Assembly: GCF_022288725.1 (NCBI RefSeq)
Contig: NZ_JAKNTA010000004.1
Location: forward strand, 1 to 64,000
Origin: Kitasatospora sp. A2-31
Lineage (GTDB): Bacteria > Actinomycetota > Actinomycetes > Streptomycetales > Streptomycetaceae
Reading direction: 5' to 3'
Length of the DNA: 64,000 nt
In this document: one piece after another, positions 24,510 to 33,224 of the stretch
How positions within the stretch are numbered: the stretch's first letter is position 1
How the letters are laid out: each line of letters starts with the position of its first letter
Made by a program: the position numbers and the translations under genes
The notes under the pieces: generated by a model
The model's database searches: none
What the model saw: only the letters and a program-made list of their open reading frames with translations
Told to the model about the DNA's origin: nothing

Positions 24510-26162
24510 TCAGCCGGCGTCGTACTGGTCGACTTTGTACGGCCGGGTGCCCTGCGCCTCGGACTTGATGATCGAGGCGCGGTTCTTGAAGAAGCGCTCG
24601 GCGTCGACGTCGTGCTCCGCCAGGAACTCCAGCGTGGCCTTGAGGACGGCCTGGGTCACCGGGTGGGAGACGTTCAGCGCGTTGTCCGCCATGGAGCGGG
24701 TGTTCCAGGGCGGCGCGGCCCAGGCGTGGCGCAGGCCGAACGGCTCGGGCAGGCCGAGGCCGCCGCCGAGCCAGCCGAGCAGGCCGGGGGCGCGGTAGAA
24801 GGGCGCGCGGACGGCCTGGCGCACCACCTCGTCGTTGTCGATGAGGGGGAGCTTGAGGGTCTGCTCCTCCCAGAACCTCACCGTCTTCGCGACCGTCTTC
24901 TCCTTGTCCTTGGGCTTGTCGAAGAAGAGGCCGTTGACCGGTCCGAGGGCGAAGGCGGCCACCGTGACGTTGAGCGTGTTGGCCAGCAGGGTCACGGTGA
25001 CGGTGAAGGTCAGGACCAGCTTGCCGTCGTGCGTGACGAACTGGGTGGCGAGGTAGTGCCGGGGGCCGCCGGGGAAGGTCTGCCTGTCGGCGATGGCCTG
25101 GACGGCGAAGTCGCGCATCCGGTCGCCGTCCATGTCGGCGTCGCCGGCGGGCGGGCGGCTGATCTCGTCCGCGCCCTCGCCGACCTCGAAGACGACCCAC
25201 TGCTTGACGGAGACGTTGGGGATGCCGCTGTTGGCGACCTCGCTGATGCCGAGCGACTTGAGCTGGCTCGCGATCCGGCGGACGAGGTCCCAGGGGTGGA
25301 AGGCGCGGAAGTCGCCGTGGCCCTCGGCGGGGAGCAGCACGTCCGCCATCTTCCACTCGCCCCAGCGCTTCCCGGCGCCGAGGATGCCCTTGGTGCCGGC
25401 GTAGTGCTGGACGTTGGTCTCCTGCTCGGACTCCAGCCGGCCGAGTTTGGCCCGCAGGTCGGCGGCCTTCTTGTCCAGGTCGTCGCGGGGGACGGCCTTG
25501 GGGACGGTGGCGGCGACGGCGTTGCCCTCGACGAGGTCCAGCCAGCGGGTGCGCAGGTCGAGGGCGCTGCTGAGCACGATCCGCTTCGCGAGGTACCAGC
25601 CGACGACCGGGGCGAGCATCACCAGACGGAGGTAGATGCCGAGCAGGCCGCCGGCGGGGGGCTTGATCGCCAGGAGCAGGGCGACGGCGACCGCGGCGGC
25701 CAGCACGAGGGCACCGAAGAACGCGGCGTTCTTGGGGTTGTCGCGCTTGAGCCAGGCGCGGAGCTGGAAGGCGCCGAGCCAGAGCAGGGTGCCGGGGAGG
25801 AAGAGCACGCCGGTGACGACCGTGACGGTGGTGAGCCGGCGGTCGCGGGCGGTGCGGAGGTCCTCGGCGGCCAGGCAGTGCTCGACGACCTGGCGGGTGT
25901 CGATGCCGAAGGAGGGCACCAGCGGCTTGCGGTCGCCGCCGAGCGCGCGGGAGATCACGGCGCGGCTGAACGCCTCGCCGAGGTTGGGGCGGAAGAGGGC
26001 GAAGCGGCCCTTCTTGGCGGTGGCGGCGGTGACGGCGGCGACGAAGTCGTGGACCTCGCTGTCGCGGTAGGCGGCCGAGGAGAGCGCCTGGGTGACGGCG
26101 GTCTGCGGGCCGGCGTCGGTCCGGGGTATCTGCGCACCCGGGGTCATGTCGAGTGTGGTCAC
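24510..26162 (-). CDS. Large membrane protein of unknown function
   Basis: 550 aa from the GTG at 26162, preceded by GGGGAGGAGGGG. I recognise no family. A soluble N-terminal ~90 residues (with RFALFRPNLGEAFSRAVISR) is followed by three hydrophobic segments near 97-115, 128-148 and 160-185 (TVVTGVLFLPGTLLWLG, ALVLAAAVAVALLLAI, LRLVMLAPVVGWYLAKRI). A long polar part carries a coiled-coil-like stretch (DDLDKKAADLRAKLGRLESE) and then LVLTFTVTVTLLANTLNVTV, which may be strands or a fourth helix. The tail ends in KSEAQGTRPYKVDQYDAG. Convergent with the HIT gene. Confidence 0.75.
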   Translation of the reverse strand: MTTLDMTPGAQIPRTDAGPQTAVTQALSSAAYRDSEVHDFVAAVTAATAKKGRFALFRPNLGEAFSRAVISRALGGDRKPLVPSFGIDTRQVVEHCLAAEDLRTARDRRLTTVTVVTGVLFLPGTLLWLGAFQLRAWLKRDNPKNAAFFGALVLAAAVAVALLLAIKPPAGGLLGIYLRLVMLAPVVGWYLAKRIVLSSALDLRTRWLDLVEGNAVAATVPKAVPRDDLDKKAADLRAKLGRLESEQETNVQHYAGTKGILGAGKRWGEWKMADVLLPAEGHGDFRAFHPWDLVRRIASQLKSLGISEVANSGIPNVSVKQWVVFEVGEGADEISRPPAGDADMDGDRMRDFAVQAIADRQTFPGGPRHYLATQFVTHDGKLVLTFTVTVTLLANTLNVTVAAFALGPVNGLFFDKPKDKEKTVAKTVRFWEEQTLKLPLIDNDEVVRQAVRAPFYRAPGLLGWLGGGLGLPEPFGLRHAWAAPPWNTRSMADNALNVSHPVTQAVLKATLEFLAEHDVDAERFFKNRASIIKSEAQGTRPYKVDQYDAG

Positions 26163-26384
26163 GGTCGCGTCCCCTCCTCCCCTTGTCAGCGGCAGGTTAC
26201 CGTGCCCCGGCACCGCTGCGCGGATGATCGTCTGAAGTACCGTCACGATCGGGCCACCCGGGGCCCGTGAGGCATGATGCCCACCTTCGGGGGCCGTGAC
26301 GCACCTGGTGACGGGCGTGGGGGCGCAATGGTGCACGATGGGCGCGAAGGGGTCGTGCCGAGGAGTCGGAGCGAGGGAGTCGCA

Positions 26385-26813
26385 GTGAGGGATCCGGTGC
26401 TGGTCTTCGACGGGGACTGCGCGTTCTGCTCGACCTGCGTGGTGTGGGCGGAGCGGTATCCGCGGCAGACGCTGGCCTCGGCGGGCTGGGAGGCGGTGCC
26501 GTTCCAGTTCGCGGACCTGGCGGGGCTGGACGCGCTGGCCGGTGGCCGCGGCGAGGTGTCGTGGGAGCGGGCCGAGCGCGAGGTGCTCTGGGTGACGCCG
26601 GCCGGCCGGGTGTACGGCGGGGCCCAGGCGGTGGCGCGGCTGCTGATGCGCTCGGGCGGTGCCTGGGCGTACCTGGGCGGGGTGCTGGCGCTGCCGCCGG
26701 TGCGTCCGGTGGCGGGCGCCGTGTACCGGTGGGTGGCGAGGAACCGGCACCGGATGCCGGGCGGGACGCCGGCCTGTGCGCTGCGCCCGCCGACGGGTCC
26801 GACCAGGACCTAG
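26385..26813 (+). CDS. DCC-family (DUF393) thiol-disulfide oxidoreductase-like protein
   Basis: 142 aa from a GTG at 26385 with GCGAGGGAG upstream. The signature FDGDCAFCSTCVVW at residues ~7-20 gives the DxxCxxC-type motif of the DCC family. TPAGRVYGGAQAVARLL and a C-terminal PVAGAVYRWVARNRHRMPGG complete the domain. It has no signal peptide. The redox partner is unknown. Its stop overlaps that of the EF-G-like gene on the other strand by four bases (CTAG, 26810-26813). Confidence 0.85.
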   Translation: MRDPVLVFDGDCAFCSTCVVWAERYPRQTLASAGWEAVPFQFADLAGLDALAGGRGEVSWERAEREVLWVTPAGRVYGGAQAVARLLMRSGGAWAYLGGVLALPPVRPVAGAVYRWVARNRHRMPGGTPACALRPPTGPTRT

Positions 26814-28870
26814 GTCCGGTCCCCGGTGTAGCGGGTGGCGAGGGCGGCGGGCATGGGTTCGTGGCGTAGGTAGGCGCGGGAGAACTCGGCCGTCCCGTGG
26901 GTGAGCGAGCGCAGGTCGACGGGGTAGCGGACGAGTTCGAGTTCGGGGACTTCGGCGCGCAGCAGGGTGAGCGCGGGGCCGCCGGTCTCGGTGCCGAGCA
27001 CGCGGCCGCGGCGGGCGGAGAGGTCGGTCAGGACGGCGCCGAGGTAGTCGTCGGGCAGCAGGACGCTGACCGCGGCGACCGGTTCGAGCAGCCGGATGAC
27101 GGCGTGCTCGGCGGCGTCCCGCAGGGCGAGTGCGGCCGCGGTCTGGAACGAGGAGTCCGAGGAGTCGACCGAGTGCGCCTTGCCGTCGGTGAGGGTGACG
27201 CGGACGTCGACGAGCGGGTAGCCGGTGGAGACGCCCTTGGCGAGTTGGGCGCGCACGCCCTTCTCGACGGAGGGGATGAAGTGCTTGGGGACGGCGCCGC
27301 CGACGACGTGCTCGTCGAATTCGAAGCCGGCGCCGGCCGGGAGGGGTTCGACCTCCAGGTCGCAGATGGCGTACTGGCCGTGCCCGCCGGACTGCTTGAC
27401 CAGGCGGCCGTGGCCGGCGGCCGCGGTGCCGAAGGTCTCGCGGAGGGCGACCCGGGGTTCGACGGTGTCGACGTGGACGCCGTGGCGGGTGCGGAGCCGG
27501 TCGAGGACGACGTCGGCGTGGGCCTCGCCGGTGCACCAGAGGACGAGCTGGTGGGTGTCGGGATTCTGTTCGAGGCGTAGTGCCGGGTCCTCGGCGACGA
27601 GCCGGGCGAGGGCCTGGGACAGCTTGTCGTCGTCGGCCTTGCTGTGGGCCTCGACGGCGATCGGCAGCAGCGGCTCGGGCAGGGTCCAGGTGTCGAGCTT
27701 GACCGGGTGGCCGGGCTCGTGGGCGGTGTCGCCGGCGCGGGCGCTGGTGAGTTTGGCGGCGCAGACGAGGTCGCCGGCCACGGCGTGCGGGACGCTGCGC
27801 TGGAGCTTGCCGAAGGGGCTGGTGAGCCCGGTGACGCGTTCGTCGCCGTCCTGGTCCCCGGGGTGCTCGGGGCCGGTGAGGTGGATGCGGGTGTCGGGCC
27901 GCAGCGTGCCGGCGTAGATGCGCAGCAGGCTGATCCGGCCGACGTAGGCGTCGCCGGTGACGCGGACGACCTGGGCGGCGAGGGGGGCGTCGGGGTCGCA
28001 CTCGGGGGCCGGGCGGGTGCGCTGGGTGGGGTCGGGGAAGGCGGTGGTGATGAGGTCGAGGAGCTCGGCGGCGCCGAGACCGGCGTCGGTGGTGGGGACG
28101 GCGGGGTGGAGGGTGCAGGCGAGGACCTCGCGGCGCAGGCCGTCCTCCAGCGAGTCGGTGTCGAGGGTGTCGCCGGCGAGGTAGCGCTCCATGAGGGTGT
28201 CGTCCTGGCCGGAGATGGCCTCGACGAGGCTGTCGCGGGCGGGGGCGGTGTCGGGCAGCGGGTCGGTCTGCCCGTAGGTGTGGCCGGTGAGCAGGTCGAC
28301 GCTGCCGTCGGGGTGGCCGTCGTGCTGCACGGGCAGGAAGAGCGGGCGCAGGGTGTCGGGGCCGAGGCCGAAGGCGTCGTGGCAGGTGGTGAGGATGTCG
28401 TCGAAGCTGCTGCGGGCGATGTCGAGCTTGGCGACGGCGATGGCGCGCGGGATGCCTTCGGCGGCGCACTCGCGCCAGAGCGCGCGGGTGGGCGCGGTGA
28501 CCGGGTCGGTGGCGGAGACCACGAAGACGGCGGCGTCGGCGGCGTGCAGGGCGGCGCGCAGGTCGGCCGAGAAGTCGGGGTGGCCGGGTGGGTCGAGCAG
28601 GTTGACCTTGATGCCGTTCCATTCGAGCGGGAGCAGCGAGAGCTGGACGGACCGCTGCTGCTGGTGCTCGATCTCCTCGTGGTCGGAGACGGTGGTGCCG
28701 TCGGAGACGCGGCCGGGGCGGCCGATGGCGCCGGCGGCGAGGGCGAGGGACTCGGCGAGGGTGGTCTTCCCCGCGCCGCTGCAGCCGATGAGGACGACGT
28801 TGCGCAGGCGGGCAGGGTCCGTGACGGTGGGCGCCGCCTGGCCGGCTCGTGCGGTGCTGCGGTCGGGCAT
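26810..28870 (-). CDS. Elongation factor G-like GTPase (EF-G2/FusA2 type)
   Basis: 686 aa from the ATG at 28870, with GGGAGGAGA upstream. All five EF-G domains can be followed. G1 is IGCSGAGKTT (Lys35); G3 is LLDPPGHPDF instead of DTPGH; G4 is AVAKLD, lacking the Asn of NKxD. The later domains include HGRLVKQSGGHGQYAICDLE, the domain IV start conserved in EF-G, and VVGGAVPKHFIPSVEKGVR. It is shorter and more divergent than housekeeping FusA, so it is probably a ribosome-associated paralogue rather than the translocase. The changed G4 suggests altered nucleotide specificity. Divergent from the PIM operon. Confidence 0.88.
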   Translation of the reverse strand: MPDRSTARAGQAAPTVTDPARLRNVVLIGCSGAGKTTLAESLALAAGAIGRPGRVSDGTTVSDHEEIEHQQQRSVQLSLLPLEWNGIKVNLLDPPGHPDFSADLRAALHAADAAVFVVSATDPVTAPTRALWRECAAEGIPRAIAVAKLDIARSSFDDILTTCHDAFGLGPDTLRPLFLPVQHDGHPDGSVDLLTGHTYGQTDPLPDTAPARDSLVEAISGQDDTLMERYLAGDTLDTDSLEDGLRREVLACTLHPAVPTTDAGLGAAELLDLITTAFPDPTQRTRPAPECDPDAPLAAQVVRVTGDAYVGRISLLRIYAGTLRPDTRIHLTGPEHPGDQDGDERVTGLTSPFGKLQRSVPHAVAGDLVCAAKLTSARAGDTAHEPGHPVKLDTWTLPEPLLPIAVEAHSKADDDKLSQALARLVAEDPALRLEQNPDTHQLVLWCTGEAHADVVLDRLRTRHGVHVDTVEPRVALRETFGTAAAGHGRLVKQSGGHGQYAICDLEVEPLPAGAGFEFDEHVVGGAVPKHFIPSVEKGVRAQLAKGVSTGYPLVDVRVTLTDGKAHSVDSSDSSFQTAAALALRDAAEHAVIRLLEPVAAVSVLLPDDYLGAVLTDLSARRGRVLGTETGGPALTLLRAEVPELELVRYPVDLRSLTHGTAEFSRAYLRHEPMPAALATRYTGDRT

Positions 28871-29137
28871 CGGGGTCTCCTCCCGTCGCGCCGAGGCTGT
28901 CGTGAAAAGTCTAGGGGCCGCGGCGTCCCGTACGCGCGGGCGGTGACGCTGGGTGCGCGGGCGTGTGCCGGGGGTGCGGGGCGGCGGGGGTGCGGGGGCG
29001 GTGGGGCGGTGCGGTGCGCAGGAGCGTGTCGCCGGCGTGGCTACGATGGGTGCGCCGGATGGGCTGATCCGTTCGGCCGTCTGCCGCGTACGCCGCCGCA
29101 GGCGGGTACCAGGGAGATCGGAGCGGTCGGGAAGGCC

Positions 29138-29785
29138 ATGCTCAACAAATACGCGCGTGCCTTCTTCACACGTGTCCTGACCCCGTTCGCCGCGTTCCTG
29201 ATCCGGCTGGGTGTGAGCCCGGACGCCGTGACGCTGATCGGCACGGCCGGTTCGGTGGCCGGTGCGCTGGTGTTCTTCCCGCGCGGGGAGTTCTTCTGGG
29301 GCACCATCACGATCACGCTGTTCATCTTCTCGGACCTGGTGGACGGGAACATGGCGCGGCAGCTGGGCCGGTCCACGAAGTGGGGCGCGTTCCTGGACTC
29401 CACGCTCGACCGGGTGGCGGACGCGGCGATCTTCGGCGGCCTGGCCATGTGGTACGCGGGCAAGGGTGACAACAACCTGCTCTGCGCGGTGGCGATCTTC
29501 TGCCTGGCGAGCGGCCTGGTGGTGTCGTACACCAAGGCGCGGGCGGAGAGCCAGGGTCTGCCGTGCGACGTGTCGGGGCTGGTGGAGCGGGCCGAACGGC
29601 TGGTGATCAGCCTGGTGGCGGCCGGCGTCGCGGGTCTGCACCAGTTCGGGGTGCCGTACGTGGAGTGGCTGCTGCCGGTCGCGCTGTGGCTGGTGGCCGC
29701 GGGCAGTCTGGTGACGGTGTTCCAGCGGATGCTGACGGTCCGCCGGGAGGCGTTCGAGGCCGATCGCGTGGCGGCCGGGAGCTGA
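29138..29785 (+). CDS. pgsA: Phosphatidylinositol phosphate synthase (CDP-alcohol phosphatidyltransferase)
   Basis: 215 aa from the ATG at 29138. The CDP-alcohol phosphotransferase signature reads DLVDGNMARQLGRSTKWGAF then LDSTLDR, with all four Asp residues. Five to six hydrophobic helices follow, e.g. VTLIGTAGSVAGALVFF and LLCAVAIFCLASGLVVSY. It joins inositol phosphate to CDP-diacylglycerol at the inner membrane face, as in mycobacterial Rv2612c. The next two genes (acyltransferase, PimA) use its product, which argues for phosphatidylinositol rather than phosphatidylglycerol phosphate synthesis. Confidence 0.9.
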   Translation: MLNKYARAFFTRVLTPFAAFLIRLGVSPDAVTLIGTAGSVAGALVFFPRGEFFWGTITITLFIFSDLVDGNMARQLGRSTKWGAFLDSTLDRVADAAIFGGLAMWYAGKGDNNLLCAVAIFCLASGLVVSYTKARAESQGLPCDVSGLVERAERLVISLVAAGVAGLHQFGVPYVEWLLPVALWLVAAGSLVTVFQRMLTVRREAFEADRVAAGS

Positions 29786-29801
29786 AGGGGGCGGGCCTGC
29801 G

Positions 29802-30791
29802 GTGAAGGACCGATTGGTGTACTCGGCGTACGCGCTGGGCTGGGCGGTGCTGAAGCACCTGCCGGAGGCCGCCGCGCGCGGCCTGTTCGACGCGATCGCC
29901 GACTTCGCCTGGCGCAAGCGCGGCAAGCGGGTGCTGCAGCTGGAGGCCAATCTGCTGCGGGTGCGCCCGGAGGCGGACCAGGCCGCGCTGCGGGAGCTGT
30001 CGCGGGCCGGCATGCGCTCGTACATGCGCTACTGGATGGAGTCCTTCCGGCTGCCGGTGTGGAGCCGGCAGCGGGTGGCCCGGGACGTCCGGGTGGAGGG
30101 CTTCGAGGAGCTGCGGGCGGCCATGGAGTCGGGGCGGGGCGCGGTGATAACGCTCCCGCACATGGGGAACTGGGACCTCGCGGGCGCCTGGGTGGCGCTG
30201 GAGGGCTACCCGTTCACGACGGTCGCGGAGCGGCTGAAGCCGGAGGAGCTGTTCGACCGGTTCGTGGCGTTCCGGGAGGGCCTGGGCATGGAGGTGCTGG
30301 CGCTCACGGGCGGCGGCGTCAACGTGGTCGGCACCCTGGCGCGGCGGCTGCGGGAGGGGCGGCTGGTCTGCCTGGTGGGCGACCGGGACCTCTCCGAGGC
30401 CGGGGTCGAGGTGTCGTTCTTCGGCGAGGCGACCAGGATGCCGGCCGGTCCGGCGGCGCTCTGCCAGCGGACCGGGGCGGCGCTGCTGCCGGTCACGCTC
30501 TGGTACGACGGCCCGGTGATGCGGGCACGGATCCACCCCGAGGTGCCGGTGCCGCCGGAGGGTGACCGGGCGGAGAGGACGCGGACGATGGTGCAGGCGA
30601 TGGCACAGGTCTGGGAGGCCGGGATCCGCGAGCACCCCGAGGACTGGCACATGCTGCAGCGGTTCTGGCTCGCCGACCTGCCGGCCCGTGCGGCGGTGGA
30701 GGCCCCGGCCGAAGCCCCGGCCGGCCGACCGGCCGCGGAGGCGGTGGGCGGGCCCGCCGCGGAGCCCGCCGCGGAGGCGTCCGGCTCCTGA
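29802..30791 (+). CDS. Phosphatidylinositol mannoside acyltransferase (LpxL/HtrB-like, PatA type)
   Basis: 329 aa from the GTG at 29802, 16 bp after pgsA. The lipid A acyltransferase-like core has the catalytic H-x4-D in LPHMGNWDLAGAW and a second block, GDRDLSEAGVEVSFFGEATR, with GPAALCQRTGAALLPV. It transfers a fatty acyl chain to mannose of PIM. The final ~40 residues are a low-complexity Ala/Pro/Glu tail. No TM helix is needed; membrane association is expected. Same order as in mycobacteria (pgsA-acyltransferase-pimA). Confidence 0.9.
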   Translation: MKDRLVYSAYALGWAVLKHLPEAAARGLFDAIADFAWRKRGKRVLQLEANLLRVRPEADQAALRELSRAGMRSYMRYWMESFRLPVWSRQRVARDVRVEGFEELRAAMESGRGAVITLPHMGNWDLAGAWVALEGYPFTTVAERLKPEELFDRFVAFREGLGMEVLALTGGGVNVVGTLARRLREGRLVCLVGDRDLSEAGVEVSFFGEATRMPAGPAALCQRTGAALLPVTLWYDGPVMRARIHPEVPVPPEGDRAERTRTMVQAMAQVWEAGIREHPEDWHMLQRFWLADLPARAAVEAPAEAPAGRPAAEAVGGPAAEPAAEASGS

Positions 30792-30803
30792 TCCCCGTCC
30801 GAG

Positions 30804-30849
30804 CCCGCCCGGCCCGTCCGAGAGCGGGCCCGCCCGACCCGTCCGAGAG
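30804..30849 (+). repeat. Two 21-bp direct repeats upstream of pimA
   Basis: CCCGCCCGRCCCGTCCGAGAG occurs at 30804-30824 and 30829-30849 (one base differs), period 25 bp, ending at the pimA ribosome site. Probably a small local duplication. Confidence 0.6.
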
Positions 30850-30864
30850 GAACACGAGGAACCC

Positions 30865-32049
30865 GTGAAGATCGGCATCGTCTGCCCGTACGACTGGGAC
30901 GTCCCCGGCGGGGTGCAGTTCCACATCCGGGACCTCGCCGAGCACCTGATCGGCCTGGGCCACGAGGTGTCGGTGCTGGCGCCCGCCGAGGACGACGAGG
31001 CGCTGCCGCCGTACGTGGTCTCGGCCGGGCGGGCGGTGGCGGTGCCGTACAACGGCTCGGTGGCGCGGCTGAGCTTCGGCATCCTGTCGGCGGCGCGGGT
31101 GCGGCGGTGGCTGAACGACGGGCGGTTCGACATCCTGCACGTGCACGAGCCCGCCTCGCCGAGCCTGTCCATGCTGGCGGCGTGGTCGGCGTCGGGGCCG
31201 ATGGTCGGCACCTTCCACACGTCCAACCCGCGTTCGCGGGCGATGATCGCGGCCTCGCCGATCCTCCAGCCCGGCCTGGAGAAGATGCGCGCGCGGATCG
31301 CGGTGAGCGAGTACGCGCGGCGGACCCTGGTGGAGCACCTGGGCGGGGACGCGGTGGTGATCCCCAACGGCGTCGACGTGGGCTTCTTCGCCGAGGCGGA
31401 ACCGGATGCGCGCTGGACCGGCGGCGCGGCCGCGGGCGAGCCCGGCACGATCGGCTTCATCGGGCGGATCAACGAGCCGCGCAAGGGCCTGCCGACGCTG
31501 CTGGCGGCGCTGCCGAGGATCCTGGCGGAGCGCCCGGGCGTGCGGCTGCTGGTGGCCGGCAAGGGCGACGAGGAGGAGGCGGTCGCCGGGCTGGCCCCGG
31601 AGGTGCGCCGGCAGGTGGAGTTCCTCGGCATGGTCAGCGACCGGGACAAGGCGCGGCTGCTGCGCAGCGTCGACCTCTACGTGGCGCCGAACACCGGTGG
31701 GGAGAGCTTCGGCATCATCCTGGTCGAGGCGATGTCGGCGGGTGCGCCGGTGCTGGCCAGCGACCTGGACGCGTTCAAGCAGGTGCTGGACGGCGGGGAC
31801 GCCGGGGAGCTGTTCCCGGTGGAGGACGCGGACGCGCTGGCGCGGGCGGCGCTGCGGCTGCTGGGGGATCCGGGGCGGCTGGAGGAGCTGCGCAAGGCGG
31901 CGTCCCGGCACGTGCGGCGGTTCGACTGGTCGACGGTCGGCGCGGACATCCTGGCGGTCTACGAGACGGTGACGGCGGGCGCGGCGGCGGTGGTCGAGGA
32001 GGACCAGCGGGGCAGCCGGCGCGGCCGGTTCGGGCTGGCTCGAGATTGA
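30865..32049 (+). CDS. pimA: Phosphatidylinositol alpha-mannosyltransferase
   Basis: 394 aa from the GTG at 30865, with ACGAGGAA upstream. GT-B, GT4-family fold. The N-terminal Rossmann half begins KIGIVCPYDWDVPGGVQFHI with the acceptor-binding GG turn, and DILHVHEPASPSLS. The C-terminal half has IGFIGRINEPRKGL and the nucleotide-sugar motif PNTGGESFGIILVEAMSAG (E-x7-E). It adds the first mannose from GDP-mannose to phosphatidylinositol on the cytoplasmic side. Third gene of the PIM operon; the first residues match mycobacterial PimA. Confidence 0.94.
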   Translation: MKIGIVCPYDWDVPGGVQFHIRDLAEHLIGLGHEVSVLAPAEDDEALPPYVVSAGRAVAVPYNGSVARLSFGILSAARVRRWLNDGRFDILHVHEPASPSLSMLAAWSASGPMVGTFHTSNPRSRAMIAASPILQPGLEKMRARIAVSEYARRTLVEHLGGDAVVIPNGVDVGFFAEAEPDARWTGGAAAGEPGTIGFIGRINEPRKGLPTLLAALPRILAERPGVRLLVAGKGDEEEAVAGLAPEVRRQVEFLGMVSDRDKARLLRSVDLYVAPNTGGESFGIILVEAMSAGAPVLASDLDAFKQVLDGGDAGELFPVEDADALARAALRLLGDPGRLEELRKAASRHVRRFDWSTVGADILAVYETVTAGAAAVVEEDQRGSRRGRFGLARD

Positions 32050-32107
32050 CCGGCGGCCCGCGGCGGTTAGGGTCTCCCGGACCGATCCCCGAGTGCTGGA
32101 GGCTCCG

Positions 32108-32473
32108 ATGCCGCAGATCTCCGTCGACTACTCGCCCGAGCTGGCCGGCTCGTTCGACCGCCGTGAGCTGGGCCTGGCGATCAACCGGCTCGCGGTGAAG
32201 ACGATCAACGCGAGCCCCGAGGCGTGCAAGACCGTCTTCCGCGAGGTGCAGGACTTCGTGGTGGGCGAGAGCGCGGGCCCGGACTCCCAGGTGTACGTGG
32301 AGTTCCAGATCTTCCCCGGCCGCACCCCGGAGGCGAAGGCGGCGCTCACCGAGGCGGTCATGGCGCTGCTGGCGGAGCGGGTCGTTCCCGCGCCAGGCAC
32401 GCGGCTGTTCACCGCGGTGAACGTCCAGGACATCGACCGGGACAGCTACCGCAGCGCGACCCTCGACGGCTGA
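32108..32473 (+). CDS. Tautomerase-superfamily protein (CHMI-like)
   Basis: 121 aa from the ATG at 32108, chosen because it places Pro directly after the initiator Met ([12 protein letters not shown]), the catalytic Pro1 of tautomerases; GCTGGAGG lies upstream. Length and pattern ([40 protein letters not shown]) fit the 5-carboxymethyl-2-hydroxymuconate isomerase branch. No aromatic-degradation genes are nearby, so the true substrate is open. Confidence 0.75.
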   Translation: MPQISVDYSPELAGSFDRRELGLAINRLAVKTINASPEACKTVFREVQDFVVGESAGPDSQVYVEFQIFPGRTPEAKAALTEAVMALLAERVVPAPGTRLFTAVNVQDIDRDSYRSATLDG

Positions 32474-32502
32474 CCGGCGGGCACCCGGTAGCGTAGCGCC
32501 CC

Positions 32503-33048
32503 GTGACTACCTGGATCTGGGCCGGCGTGGCCGTGGTGCTGTTCGGCATGTACCTGAGTTGGACGGCCGGCCGGCTGGACCGGTTGCACGCCCGGATCGA
32601 CGCCGCCCGCGCGGCGCTGGACGCGCAGCTGGTCCGCCGGGCGTCGGTGGCGATGGAGCTGGCGACGTCCTCGCTGCTGGACCCGGCCGCCTCGCTGCTG
32701 CTGCTGGACGCGGCGCACGCGGCCCGTCAGGCCGAGGACGACCAGCGCGAGGTGGCGGAGAGCCAGCTGAGCATGGCGCTGCGGGCGGTCTTCGCGGAGC
32801 CGGAGCAGGTTGCCGCGCTGACGGCCGAGCCGGGCGGCGAGGAGGCGGTGCGCGACCTCACGGCCGCGGTGCGGCGGGTGCCGATGGCGCGCCGGTTCCA
32901 CAACGACGCGGTGCGCGCGGCCCGGGCGGTGCGCGAGCACCGGCTGGTGCGGTACTTCCGGCTGGCGGGGCGGGCGCCGTTCCCGCTGGCGTTCGAGATG
33001 GACGACGCCCCGCCGCCGGCGCTCACGCCCGAGGGCGCCCCGGCCTGA
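32503..33048 (+). CDS. Membrane-anchored LemA-like protein
   Basis: 181 aa from the GTG at 32503. One N-terminal TM helix ([17 protein letters not shown]), then a long helical region: [40 protein letters not shown] and [20 protein letters not shown]. The last part resembles the end of LemA domains. Similarity to LemA is by eye only and weak. The operonic gap to the tautomerase is 29 bp. Function unknown. Confidence 0.6.
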   Translation: MTTWIWAGVAVVLFGMYLSWTAGRLDRLHARIDAARAALDAQLVRRASVAMELATSSLLDPAASLLLLDAAHAARQAEDDQREVAESQLSMALRAVFAEPEQVAALTAEPGGEEAVRDLTAAVRRVPMARRFHNDAVRAARAVREHRLVRYFRLAGRAPFPLAFEMDDAPPPALTPEGAPA

Positions 33049-33224
33049 GGCGGGCTTCCGGACGCGCAGGGGACGTCGCGCGGAGCGGATCGAAAAAGTA
33101 CGTCCGGATCCGGCCTGTTTGTCGTATCCCGTCGGCCGGGCTGGACTTGGTGGCGCATGGAACGGCCGTTTCTTCCGCCTACCATAGGGCGATAGCACTG
33201 GTTCATCTTCGAGTGAGGTCTCAC

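Noticed and set aside
24510..28622. A 1370-codon open frame on the minus strand covering two genes
   Set aside because: Its upper half is antisense-frame read of the EF-G-like gene; only 24510-26162 shows protein-like composition and has a ribosome site.
30804..30849. CRISPR-like repeat
   Set aside because: Only two units with a 4-base gap and no spacers of CRISPR length; no cas genes in the window.
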